Positions 38,299 through 49,042 of a DNA stretch of 64,000 nucleotides are shown piece after piece. The DNA is from Pycnopodia helianthoides. Lineage: Eukaryota; Echinodermata; Asteroidea; Forcipulatida; Asteriidae. Location of the stretch: positions 1,061,501 to 1,125,500 of the forward strand of contig CM063250.1 in NCBI GenBank assembly GCA_032158295.1. Reading direction: 5' to 3'. The position numbers and the translations under genes were made by a program. The notes below the pieces were generated by a model, which was not told the origin of the DNA, searched no databases, and saw only the letters and a list, made by a program, of their open reading frames with translations. Numbering within the stretch: position 1 is the first letter of the stretch; each line of letters starts with the position of its first letter.

Positions 38299-38921
38299 TA
38301 TTTAAGTATGGGATTGCTTTCCAGGGTACTGTCATTTGACCCAGTGAAATCTTTTGCACATGATGTCATAAGTCTCATCATCTTTAAAAGCTTCATGATG
38401 AACATGTGTACGATATTTTCAGCCAAAGTAAAGTGGAACCGCTTCCAGGCGAAAACATTCTTCACAGAGTAACCGCCACCACCTCGGAATGTACCGATGA
38501 GCCTTAAGGAAATCAGACCACTTTGGTTAGGGGGGCGTGGGAAATTCTTGAAAGCCAACCTCCAAATGCTACCATCCTCCGCAATGCTGGCCAAATTGAA
38601 CCACGGCACGTTCGCTCTCATCTTTGGATGGGTTCCGGATGGATATGCACACTGAATCAATCTCATGAATTAAACCATGTGTAGCAAAAACAAGGCCCGA
38701 CTGCCTTAGTCATCCAAAAGATATGGCAATTTGCAAATGCTCTTCATCAGACGCTTTATAGTTTGGTCACGTTGTATGGTAACCCTTTCACACCCTCTCC
38801 CCCACATCCATCCGTGATCCATTATCAAACAAACAATCAATTACCATTCAACATTTCCTTGACAAATGTTATTGACAAGTTGAGAGACTGGCCGACCTGT
38901 CGACCGTAGCGCTGAGCTGCC

Positions 38922-39123
38922 AACATTTGCATCATTCAGGGAATTTTGTACAACAATCAGGGAGATATTTTAATATTTTAATATTTAAAAAAAAAGTATT
39001 TCATTCAACATAAACGGAACAAAGTTTCGTTAATCATGGAGATTTCCATATTTTTTCATCCAAACAGGGACTTGTTTATTTTCAGGGAACTTTCTGAAGA
39101 ATCAAGGACAGCTGGCAGCTCTG
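38922..39123. mobile_element. Foldback element 'gagctgccaac...gctggcagctc', copy 2
   Basis: Ends complementary as in the copy at 30997. Shared interior 'aatcagggagatattt' and 'cttgtttattttcagggaac'. An A-run divides the interior. Confidence 0.7.
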
Positions 39124-39520
39124 AATATCGTCTTATCTTTCCTCACACCATGATGGTACCTTGATCAACAAGCCAACTTTGGGCCTACATGATAAACGGG
39201 TTCCAATTTGCCAATGTATGAACACATCAAAATCTTGCAAACCCAGGGGAAGAATTTGGAGGATTCAAGGGCATGGGTGCATGAAAAAGCTATGATGAAG
39301 TGTTGAACTGTTAATAAAATTCCTCATAACGGAAAAGATTGAGTCATATCAGGAGTGATATGTCAGATTTTTACCATCACACCAATCACAAAAAGAAGAT
39401 AAATTAGAGCTACAAAAACGACTATTTGGAAACATCACTTGGGGGTATCGTCCATAAAGTTTAAATCTTGATTTGTATAACACAGAGGATCATGGTGTTT
39501 TGGCAGTTACCCCTGGTCAC

Positions 39521-39705
39521 AATTTCATAAAGCTGTTGAGCAGAAAATAGTGCCTTGCCTTTGTTGTTTTTGCTTGGCATAACTAGCAGGGAACCACTCA
39601 CAGACAGTATAGGTTATATGGTATTTTTGGTTGGTTAACTGTTTTTATGCTAAGCAGGGATTTTCTGTGCTAAGCAATGTTTATGCTCAACAGCTTTTTA
39701 CAGAA
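39521..39705. mobile_element. Foldback element, 'tttcataaagctgttgagcag' type
   Basis: Left end tttcataaagctgttgagca; right end tgctcaacagctttttacag, inverted. The interior contains ctaagca motifs on one side (gctaagcagggattttctgt) and their complements on the other. It abuts the 41-bp array that starts at once after it. Confidence 0.75.
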
Positions 39706-40080
39706 GTCCACTGGGGTCAAACTTTATAGAACTACTGACCACAGAATTCCACAGGGGCCAAACTTCATAGCACTACTGACCACAGAAATCCACTGGGGTC
39801 CAAATTCATAGAACTACTGACCACAGAAATCCACTGGGGTCTAACTTTATAGAACTACTGACCACAGAAATCCACTGGGGTCCAACTTCATAGAACAAAC
39901 TGACCACATAAATCCACTGGGGTCTAACTTTATAGAACTACTGACCACAGAAATCCACTGGGGTCCAACTTCATAGAACTACTGACCACAGAAATCCACT
40001 GGGGTCCCACTTCATAAAACTACTGACCACAGAAATCCACTGGGGTCCAACTTTATAGAACTACTGACCACAAAATTCAA
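39706..40080. repeat. 41-bp tandem repeat, about 9 units
   Basis: Unit ccactggggtccaacttcat-agaactactgaccacagaaa-t. Units vary at the 'ccaacttcat' / 'ctaacttta' positions. The array sits between the foldback element at 39521 and the neurabin exon at 40171; the last unit (ccacaaaattcaa) ends about 90 bp from the exon's donor. Confidence 0.93.
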
Positions 40081-40170
40081 TTTCAGTGTCCTACACAGTT
40101 ATGCACTTTACAAAGTGCTGTAAGCGAAGATTAATGAAATTGGGCCCTGCCCACAAGTTCAAAATCTTAC

Positions 40171-40303
40171 CTTTTTCAAGTTCCACTGGAAAGACATCCA
40201 TTCGTTCCACTCTCTTCTCCAGTTCATATTCAGCCGAAGCGGCGATGGGATCAATGTCTTCATTCTTGCGATCATATTCATGCACTGCCCACGTTGCATA
40301 CAC
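40171..40303 (-). CDS. PPP1R9: Neurabin/spinophilin, exon between PP1-binding segment and PDZ
   Basis: 133-nt internal exon with acceptor (TGTTTTAG, before 40303) and donor (GTAAGATT, after 40171). It reads VYATWAVHEYDRKNEDIDPI, AASAEYELEKRVERMDVFPV, ELEK and one base of the next Gly codon. The animal neurabin/spinophilin family has, just after the PP1-docking RVxF motif, 'V(F/Y)STYSNEDYDRRN(E/D)DVDP.AASAEYELEKRVE...FPVELEK', so the match is diagnostic. The start is in phase 0. The RVxF-bearing segment should be in the preceding exon, which I could not find up to base 64000. This exon sets the strand and direction of the gene. Shadow ORFs on the plus strand (40086-40307) and the reading-through of the donor (40091-40303) are not separate genes. 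Confidence 0.95.
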
Positions 40304-40900
40304 CTAAAACAAAAACAGCAATAGAGTGCAATTTAATTTACAAGCGAACTGAAGAAAACAAACATGTGAAATAACCATCAAGTATATTACATAATGTGTG
40401 GTTTCCTAATGACAGACAGAACGAACTGATGGCCAACCAAATCACAGATGCAATTGAACAAAAGTGAAGAACACTAAAAACTGTCCAGCAGTATTTATTT
40501 TATTATGTATTTATTTATTTCATTTATTGAAACAAACACAAATTCTAGCCTGAATGTGTGGATGTGTTTTTACAAGACACATCAAGAATTTTAAAAGGAG
40601 GCCAGCTCCTCACAAGATGATCCAAACGAAGAAGAGAAATACATTTATAGAGGGTTCGCCGATGTGGGTTTCCCCTCATTCTAGACCCAGAACCTCTCAG
40701 ATGTTACAATTCAGGAGGTTTACAGACTCTGTGCATCGCCAGAAATACAAAACTACAGGTTTGAAGACAATGTGGACTATTTCTTTCTTCTTTCAGTGAC
40801 TGTTTTAGTTCATCCAAAATATTTTGAAGGCCCAAGGAGATTTTGAGAAAATTCTGAAATGAGGACAACTCCTGAGAAATCACATGAATGTGGTAAAAAG

Positions 40901-41070
40901 TACACTGCTAAAAATGTTATTCTTAAAGGAAGAAAAATCTTATTTAAAGAAACAAATTATTGCGTCACTCCTAGAAAATGTTTCTGTTAAGATTTTTGGG
41001 AGTGACGCAAGAAAATTTTTCTTCAAATAAGATTTTTTCTCACTTCAAGAAAACCATTTTTAGCAGTGTA
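40901..41070. mobile_element. MITE with 'tacactgctaaaaatg' inverted termini
   Basis: Left tacactgctaaaaatg and right catttttagcagtgta are perfect inverted repeats (16 bp). The 170-bp element is a near-complete foldback: 'gaaaaatcttatttaaagaa' is mirrored by 'ttcttcaaataagatttttt', and 'gcgtcactcc' by 'ggagtgacgc'. No coding capacity. Confidence 0.88.
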
Positions 41071-41520
41071 AGGATATAACTATTTCTTGGTGTGGAGATA
41101 AAAGCTCCCTGAGTATAAAGGATATTACATTTTAGAGGTTTACAACTCGCTACAAATAGACATCTAGAAGTCTGCTCTTTCTTCCAAGTGATGGCAACTC
41201 CAAATCTTAAGGTGAAAGGAGATTAGTAAGACTATCTTAATTCAGGAAATGTCCTGACAAAGCCCAAGTCTGTCGTATTAAGTGGTAAGAGGAACCTTGA
41301 GTTCCTGCTACAGTTACTGGAGACAGAATTCAGACAACTTATTCTTTGCCAAGAGTGTCTTGCATCATGGTTGAATCTTCTCCAATCTTATTAAGGATGT
41401 TTAATTTTAATGACATTTTAAAAACATGATTGAATTTATCTGTGGAAAGCTTGGGTGAACTATTGTCCACGTTTCCCGCAGTATGTCCTTAACAGTCAAC
41501 TCATCTCAACAAAGCCATTT

Positions 41521-41769
41521 TCATTTCGTTTTTTTTTTAATATATATATTTTTTAAGTACTTGGCAAAGAAGTCGGTCCTCTCAGTCGTTTTTATCTCCC
41601 AATCTGATGATGTGATTACAATATCATCATCTCTCTGATTCACTAAACTGTACAACTGATATGCTTCTATGAGATTAAATGGTCCATTTATAGGTCGATG
41701 CACCGTGCCGCTGTGCAGCTCTTTCCTTAAAGAGGAGAGTACATCATTCACTTGAAGAGGAGTAGCCAT
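41521..41769 (-). CDS. Unidentified 82-codon ORF, possibly a first exon
   Basis: From an ATG at 41769 (context gttgtcATGGC, the best in the area) the ORF reads MATPLQVNDVLSSLRKELHS and on through GPFNLIEAYQLYSLVNQRDD and DIVITSSDWEIKTTERTDFF to AKYL, then a low-complexity Lys/Ile end and a stop. Unlike most ORFs in the window, its composition is balanced, with plausible helices at residues about 4-20 and 30-45, and it does not lie in a repeat. I do not recognise the family. A weak donor (AA|GTACTT at 41560) would remove the A/T-rich end, so it could be exon 1 of a nested or neighbouring gene. An E-box CACGTG is about 40 bp upstream. It is not part of known neurabin sequence. Could be chance or a pseudogene. 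Confidence 0.35.
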   Translation of the reverse strand: MATPLQVNDVLSSLRKELHSGTVHRPINGPFNLIEAYQLYSLVNQRDDDIVITSSDWEIKTTERTDFFAKYLKNIYIKKKTK

Positions 41770-41934
41770 GACAACCAACCAATGAAGATGTCATCAAATT
41801 CGATGGTCACGTGTCATGTATTTTGCCGGTAATTTTGTGCCATTCATATCAGGCCTATTACGATTGCAGCAATCAAAATAAGCAAGAGTGATTTTTAAGG
41901 TCTTCGTATGCCATTTCCTTGACTTCAGTATTTC

Positions 41935-42297
41935 AGACTGAAAAATTTCTCTAAAGAACTCTGGTACTGGTATGAACTTTATAATCAGTGAGCTTTCTGA
42001 GGGAAATATTTCTCTGAAGGATTGGTACTGGTATGAACTTTAGAATCAGTGAGCTTTCTGAGAGAAATATTTCTCTGAAGGATTGGTACTGGTACGAACT
42101 TTAGAATCAGTGAGCTTTCAGAGGGAAATATTTCTCTAAAGAAACTGTACTGGTATGAACTTTAGACTCAGTGAGCTTTCAGATGGAAATATTTCTCTGA
42201 AGGATTGGTACTGGTATCAACTTTTAGAATCAGTGAGCATTCAGACGAAGAACTGGTACCGGTATAAACTTTAGAATTGGTGAACATTCAGAGCACT
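41935..42297. repeat. 61-bp tandem repeat, about 6 diverged units
   Basis: Unit gaaatatttctctgaaggat-tggtactggtatgaacttta-gaatcagtgagctttctgagg. Consecutive full units start 61 bp apart (42001, 42062). The outer units have decayed (cattcagacgaag, ggtaccggtataaac). Confidence 0.9.
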
Positions 42298-42749
42298 CTA
42301 ATCCTCTGTTAATCCAGAAAAATGACTTTGAAAAATTAATTTAATGACAACAGATGACAATTTTCCATTAAAACAAAAAACCTGACAGGCCTGAAATTTC
42401 ATTCCTGAAAGATGGAAAGTATCATAGAGTATGTCACGTTCCACAGAAAACGAGACTAAATCCTCAAGAAAATCTGTCACACTTTGAACGAACTTTGAAA
42501 TTTTCATTCCACATTCCTGGCAGTTTTCTACGGAGATTGATTTGTTTCACTTGCCCCAGTTACTCTGAATATTATTTTGTTTAAAGAAACGTGTTCATGC
42601 ATACTTTTTAGAGCAATTATTGTCCCCCCCCTTGAAGCAGGAATATTGATGACGAACAAATTGTGTATTTATCAGCTGTTGTATCTCTTGACCACACAAA
42701 GTAAATAATCCTGATAAAGAACAATAACAAAAATATAGGCCGTCATCAG

Positions 42750-42960
42750 GTCGTTCAGACACAGTACTAAAGTCGGTTTAAAGTCGGTTTTAACTCATTC
42801 AGATTTAACTTTGTGTGTCTGAACGTTCTTAAAACTTCACCAAATCAGGTTAAACCTGAATGAGTCAAATCAGTCGGCGAGGGTGGTTTAATGCTAAACC
42901 AGTTCAGGTTCATCTTTTAGCACGGTGTGTGGACAGAATAAAGTTAAGTCCTCACCGGTG
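42750..42960. repeat. Foldback-like repeat with 'gttcagacac...gtgtctgaac'
   Basis: 'tcgttcagacacagtactaa' is complementary to 'tttgtgtgtctgaacgttct'; a second inner pair 'aggttaaacctgaatgagtc' complements 'actcattcagatttaac'. A diverged inverted-repeat element of unclear limits. Confidence 0.5.
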
Positions 42961-44116
42961 ACCGGTGATCCAGGGTGCGTTGCGTAACACGCCATCAATT
43001 GTAAACGCGCACGTCTTTTGTACATGCTTGTTTACTTAAATGCGGGGTTTGTGTAAATGTAGCGGATGTTGCTGTGTTGGGTCACGGTGCTGTTTGACCT
43101 CTTAAAACCAAAGATAAACCGTATCGGGTTTGGACACCAGTGTGTGCTGTCATGGAATAGGTACCAGACTTAAATTTGTTTGCCGACACGTAGCATGCTA
43201 AATAGTCAGTACATGTGGAATGCAATTAAACATAAAATCAATAATGGCATTGTAGCCCACCGTCAGGTTCATATCAAAGTGGAATTCCTACCATAATATT
43301 TTGGTATCAATAATTGATCCACTTTCTGGCCGTATTTGTTTAATAAAAACAACCATCAGGCTGGTCATCACTTCTGGTCATTGCTCAGATGAAATTGATT
43401 CTTTTCTGACCTTGTTCAAATGCTTCAATTTGATTCACGTTTGGTAACCAGATAAAATCACTTGAAATTTTAATCTGAATGCTTACATTGTAAAAAGCTG
43501 GTACTAATTTACAAATATACATGCCATATAATTTCCTCTTTGTGTTTACCTTTTATACCAGTGACATTTCACTCTACATGTCTTATTTATATTGCCAGGT
43601 CAAGTAAAGTGTAACATTAATACAGGGTTTGACCTTAACTTCTTTAGTGACTGGCCAGTGGGACCAGTTGGCCTGTCATTTCACTAGTCCACCAGCTTTT
43701 TCAATAGTCCATATTTCAAATGAAACAAGGATGCTTCTTAACACTGAACTAGCCAGCCAAACCACTTGTAGTGTATTTTGACTGCTCCTCAGGTGTTTGG
43801 CAGACCACTGTTAAGAGAGAACGGTGTCATAACATAGACAAACCCAAGGATAAAACCGGTATAATACACTGAAAGCATAAGTGGCTTTCTAAACAATTTT
43901 TTTTTACAGATTGTTTTTATGATGTGCTGTTTTGAAAACCCTACGATGTACTCTCCCATAAAGCAACCGATCATACTTCACCCCGAAAAGCAAAGCAAAT
44001 TCCAAAGATGTTGTTGATAACAAATCTTGCCGGTTTCCCCCAACTAATTACATCAACTCTTAAAATGTTATTGAAATTCAACAGTAATTTGTTTTTCTTT
44101 CTTTGAGCAGCCACTT

Positions 44117-44132
44117 GGGGGGGGGGGGGGGG
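44117..44132. repeat. Poly-G run
   Basis: Sixteen consecutive G; a likely place for assembly or sequencing length error. Confidence 0.95.
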
Positions 44133-44826
44133 CCGGGCCTCTTATCATTGACACGGCCAGTAGAACCAGAAGACCATAATACACCCTTAGTTTCACACTC
44201 CTGGTCTCCCGACTGCACACAGCATGCTAATGTTTAGGAATTAGCTGGAATGATCAGGCGTGAAGAGTTTGCTGTCTAGTTCAGACTAGCACGGTGGACG
44301 GACGGACAGACAATGATGGATATATCTCTGATTTAGTTATCACTTTGTGAAGTCGTCCTGAAATTCTATTCATGCATTCGTGTACGGGAACTAACACAAG
44401 TTACTCAAGGGGAGTGATTTTCTTTAAAAAGTGTAAACAGGTTTTCCTTACCAGAAACAGGTTTTAAAAGCCACACAATATGTGATGCGATCAAGCTTAA
44501 TGAGTCTTTTGTCGACCCTTGTCAATTTTTTTTTATCCATTTGAAAGAAGGACAGTCTTAGCTTTAAGGATATGAAAACCCCGTTTTGATACCACCTTTG
44601 GTTCAAAAGTTATGGAAGTCGAAACACCAAGAGAAGTATAGAAATGTAGACCCCCGTCGACCTATTTTGGCCTCTTATTCAATAATGCATTTACCGACAA
44701 ACGACTCATTTAGCTTGATCACATCACATATGATCAATGTACAATATGTGACAGGTTCCAATGCAGCAAATTTTGTCTTGTCAAATATCAAACCACAAGA
44801 GTAACTGACTTGGAAATCTCAATTAA

Positions 44827-44962
44827 TTTAGGGTGGAGCAAAGACAAATTGACTAGAGCAGGATTTGAACCTGCGACCTCCGGATTGAAGTACCCCCACT
44901 CTTCCAACTGAGCCATCTAGCCTTACTGTTGGCGGTCTCCCTATTCTGTCCACATCTTTGTT
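44827..44962 (-). mobile_element. tRNA-like module, best-folding copy
   Basis: Minus strand: ggctagatggctcagttgga, agagtgggggtacttcaatc, cggaggtcgcaggttcaaat, cctgctctagtc. The ends ggctaga/tctagtc can form a 7-bp acceptor stem with one G-U pair, gctc/gagt a D-stem, and gcagg/cctgc a perfect T-stem around ttcaaat. The anticodon stem does not close well and no CCA is encoded. Flanks gagcaaagacaaattgac and gtccacatctttgtt are the usual imperfect inverted repeats. Pseudo-tRNA or SINE head rather than a tRNA gene. Confidence 0.7.
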
Positions 44963-45243
44963 ATGCTAGCTCTGCAAAGGAGATTCTGCTCCTGAAGCAG
45001 ACATTAATTTCATGAATTTTTAGTTTGCGGACCGAACAACTTTTAGAAATATAAAACAATGTCATCCAAAACCTGAAAGGATTTGAGATTTGTACAGAGC
45101 ATTAAAAGTGACTTCGAATGCTGTAATTTATGTGTAAGAAATGGTATCACACAAAACAGACACAAAATGGAAAATATACTATCCTGGAGTTTTTTTTACA
45201 CCTTTACTTTAAGGAACATTTAATAATTTGACTTGAATTTTTT

Positions 45244-45468
45244 GGAGGAGTGTTGGCTCTACAAAGTGCCATTGTGGTATCGATGTTTCAAACAGTTTAC
45301 TCTGCTCATCTTCGGGAGAATACAGGACTGCTGATGATGCTGAGGCTTAGGGATGGAGAGATGCATATCGGAAGTCCAGCATTCTCCACAAGATGAGCAC
45401 ACTGCTCAAAACATCAAGACAACATTGGCTCCTTTCAGAGCCGCTCCTTTCAGAGCCAACACTCCTCC
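45244..45468. mobile_element. Foldback element 'ggaggagtgttggctct...agagccaacactcctcc'
   Basis: The 17-bp ends are perfectly complementary. Inner blocks (gtttactctgctcatcttcg / gatgagcacactgctc, ggagaatacaggactgctga / tccagcattctcc) continue the mirror. A small internal duplication 'cctttcagagcc' is present near the right end. The ORF 45353-45613 starts inside and is not supported. Confidence 0.8.
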
Positions 45469-45948
45469 CATAAGAGATTTACAGATGGTTGTACCACAAA
45501 TTACTAGCAGAAGTTACTTCCTACTTGAATATTTGAGTCTCTCCATTCAGCATACCATGAATTGTGTATACAATGATACTTCCTCAAAAAATCACATCTT
45601 GAACGCTACATAGATCAAGAGGAGAGTGCATTCCCTAACATCAAAATTTTGTCAAAACAACAAAATTACTCTCTGATGAAGAAAAAAGAAATCCACTACG
45701 TCCTGGTTTTAACATTACCACAATGGCGAGACTCGCATGCATGTCCTGGTTTGTTTATAGTACAACTTGTAATAATTTGAAAATGTTCTACATGGTTGGG
45801 ATTGTCACAGATGGTTGGAGCATTCCGGAGGAAGATTCCCCACATAGGTTTCACCTGTGAATTGATTACAGCAATGTAGCAGCAGATATTTCAGGCAATC
45901 ATCTGTGCACGACACAAATTTCTAAAGCTGCAAGACGATTATAATTCA

Positions 45949-46866
45949 TATTCTAGAGCTTCAAGACGATTATATTTAAACAAATGCTAGCAGGGGTACC
46001 AGTCACAAACAGCATCTAGCAAACGACACTTTGGCCGATGAACAGTTCCTGCTAAGCAATTTTTTTGTCTTCTGTGCTTGCTGGATTTGCATGCTTAGCT
46101 CAAACTTTACACAGGTAAGACAAGATCTTACAGAGGCTTGTAACTCGTCTATAATTACCTTGGCAACCACACAGCGCAGATTTTGCATTTGGGGATACAA
46201 GTATTCCATTAGATGTTAAAAATCTCAAGGTCAACATGATCATGACTACTTCCTATTCTAGAGCTTCAAGACGATTATATTTAAACAAATGCTAGCAGGG
46301 GTACCAGTCACAAACAGCAGCTAGCAAACGACACTTTGGCTGGTGAACAGTTCCTGCTAAGCAATTTTTTTGTCTTCTGTGCTTGCTGGATTTGCATGCT
46401 TAACTCAAACTTTAAACAGGTAAGACAAGATCTTACAGAGGCTTGTAACTCGTCTATAATTACCTTGGCAACCACACAGCGCAGATTTTGCATTTGGGGA
46501 TACAAGTATTCCATTAGATGTTAAAAATCTCAAGGTCAACATGATCATGACTACTTCCTATTCTAGAGCTTCAAGACGATTATATTTAAACAAATGCTAG
46601 CAGGGGTACCAGTCACAAACAGCATCTAGCAAACGACACTTTGGCCGATGAACAGTTCCTGCTAAGCAATTTTTTTTGTCTTCTGTGCTTGCTGGATTTG
46701 CATGCTTAGCTCAAACTTTACACAGGCAAGACAAGATCTTACAGAGGCTTGTAACTCGTCTATAATTACCTTGGCAACCACACAGTGCAGACTTTGCATT
46801 TGGGAATACAAGGTATTCCATTGGATGTTAAAAATCTCAAGGTCAATGTGATCATGACTACTTCCT
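45949..46866. repeat. 305-bp tandem triplication
   Basis: Three head-to-tail copies: marker 'ttctagagcttcaagacgat' at about 45952, 46257 and 46561, and 'gctagcaggggtaccagtca' in each. Each unit contains a foldback core ('ctagcaaacgacactttggc', 'tcctgctaagcaattttttt', 'gcatgcttagctcaaacttt'). Copies 1 and 2 keep parallel ORFs on both strands (46003-46209 and 46308-46514 minus); copy 3 has an extra T and runs into flanking sequence (46662-47021). These ORFs follow from the repeat and are not annotated as genes. Confidence 0.93.
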
Positions 46867-47110
46867 CTGACTTTCTTGGATTTCACCACACCCCACGCAG
46901 TGAATAAATTTGATTGAATCTTCATTTTAATGTGAGGCACGATGTTTGTGCTACTTGATGGCAAAGAACAACTGAAACCAATTTCACAGAGCTGATCAAG
47001 TACAAAAACATAGCTAAACAATTCTGCCTATCGGGAAAAGGTTTGCGTGCGATGTGGTGTACTGTTTGTGACCTATTCCCCAGTTAATTTTGCTATGCAA
47101 TATTTTCATA

Positions 47111-47179
47111 GCGGTACCAGTGATCCCAGTGGGGTACCATTTAAGGAGGAGACCATGGGCAAATGCCTATGTCTAGCAG
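47111..47179. repeat. Third copy (inverted) of the 'gtggtctcctcc' repeat
   Basis: ggtaccagtgatcccagtgg, ggtacc, aggaggagaccatgggcaaa and tgcctatgtcta are the reverse complement of the two copies at 23252-23416. Confidence 0.75.
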
Positions 47180-48862
47180 TAGTTGTAGTTATCTTCACAT
47201 CTTCTGCATAAAACAAAAACTTGTTCAGCCTTATTTGGTTCTGGTGTATCAATGCAGTGAAATGCCCTCTTCTTTTGCTTTCCAAACATCTGAAGCAGCT
47301 GGCCTGATAATAATGATCAAGAAAAACCCTTGGCTTAGAAAAAATTACCCACCCACAAAGTCGTTCATTTAGCCCGGCAAGGCGATATATTGCCTGCAGA
47401 GGGGCGCCAAACACATGGACATGCCGACATTTAATGTCATGTAGACAAAATAACCCCTCAATGTGCGCACCAGAACTCTGGTGTGAGAACTACTCGAGCT
47501 TCACTATTCAACATTAATTGTACAATTCAGGGGAGAAATTGGAAGTTTCACCTAATCAATCATCTGTCAGCAGCAATTTTGCCGAGAGTCATCTTTTGGG
47601 TGCCCCCCTTTTTCTCTTAACCCTGGGTGTGTTATCAAGCATGAAGGTATCGGCAGATGGTAATGTGGTAACCCTTAGGGGGGGAGGCACAACATGGAGA
47701 GATAATGAGCAAAGTTAACTATTTGGCTTCGGGGAGAAGTCGCCAATTCTAATGTGACTGTATGTCTCTGCTATGTGCAAAGTGTAAGCCAATATGTGGA
47801 TAATGTATTCGGATTATGCAAAGAGCCATCTTGATTATCATCGAGACATGTATGGTTTTTTCAAGAGGTCATTTGAATCTTTTTAAAAGGGTACCTTCAG
47901 AAATACATGCTACTTTTAAAACTTTTTCATTGACTTCTTTTAACTGCTGGGGTTTCCAAAACAATCTCTGAGCCCACCAGCAGAATTCATTTCTGGAATT
48001 TCCAGAATACTTTTTTCCCGTTCTGTTATTCTACTTATTGTTTTCACAATGAAACCATGTCTAACAAATGTTCTCATAAAATGCACCAGGATCCCCCTTC
48101 CTCTCTTTCTCTCTCTCGCACTCTCTCTCAAAAACGTGATTTATGTTCATCATGAATTGGCCAAACCTTGGTAAGGAATCAGCAAATCCATAAAAGTTCA
48201 TCTAAGAAAGACATTTCATGAATTTATCTTCCACAAGTTCAGTATAACACCCCCAAAGATTGCTAGAAAAAGTATGTACGAAATGACAACTCACGACAGA
48301 ACTTAGCCATTGGTTTATAGTAGGCTAAGCTTCAACCAGAAGACTTAGTGTTTGTGCAGGCCTGGAATAACATCTTTGAGAGGGCAAGGCCATTTTCATT
48401 TTGCAAAGAGCACTTCCATTGGAAAATCTTAAAGTCTATGGGAAACTTTTGAAGTTGCACAAAGAGAGTTACAGCATCTTAAACTTTTTCAAAGATGATT
48501 GAATTTTATAAAGATCTATTATTAAATCTATTTTTGATAACACTGGGGCTCTCTAATTTCCTCACATTGAACTATTTTATTTCCTTGTACCAAAACCAAA
48601 CAAACTTTGTTAAGTTTGTAACTTTCGCCGGATATCTTTCGAGTCAAGGTAAGTGAGCAGAGTCAGTGATGTTTTTCTTTCCAACATAATGACTACTTAT
48701 GTTGTATCAAAACCCTAAACCTCTGATGTAAAAAACGACCTGCCAGCCATCTATGATGATCTGCTGTCACATGACCACTCCAAAGGTGGTCATGTGAGCA
48801 GAGAGATTTAACCGCAATGCTGAATGAAGAGGTTTATGGTGACCTCCCAAGCTCCATCATGC

Positions 48863-49042
48863 TTAACTTATATTGTTATTGTACCATGTCCTTAAAAGCC
48901 AATGGACTGTTGAAATTTTTAGAGCATAGCTCCTTGTTCCTTGAAACACCTCCAGAGTGGTGTGACCATCAGTCTCTGTATAATTGAAGCCAGAACAGAA
49001 GCAACTCAGTAAGGTGGAACCAACACTCCATTCTTCATCATC
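48863..49042 (-). other. Open stretch behind an acceptor-like site (unsupported)
   Basis: On the minus strand a gtgggttgcag acceptor-like site is followed by an open frame beginning DDEEWSVGSTLLSCFCSG. No good donor follows and I recognise no family. Listed because the composition is less repetitive than usual here. Probably not a gene. Confidence 0.12.

Larger units (their letters stand above)
9272..40170 (-). other. Neurabin giant intron (about 30.9 kb) before the PDZ domain
   Basis: Bounded on the minus strand by donor GTAAGATTTTG (from 40170 downward) and acceptor CTGCAG (down to 9272); phase 1 (one base of the Gly codon upstream). It holds many SINE, tRNA-like and MITE-like elements, three tandem arrays and simple repeats, listed separately. 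The stretches between them (for example 10830-11900, 13170-14230, 15250-17300, 17430-19540, 22260-23240, 24390-26090, 27540-28630, 29640-30990, 32390-35540) look like ordinary AT-rich intron. I found no additional exon that extends the neurabin frame, and the two flanking exons join without missing residues relative to the family. Confidence 0.88.

Noticed and set aside
46003..47021. Three similar minus-strand ORFs (AKVIIDELQASVRSCL..)
   Set aside because: Copies of the 305-bp tandem repeat; similarity follows from DNA duplication, and the third is frameshifted.
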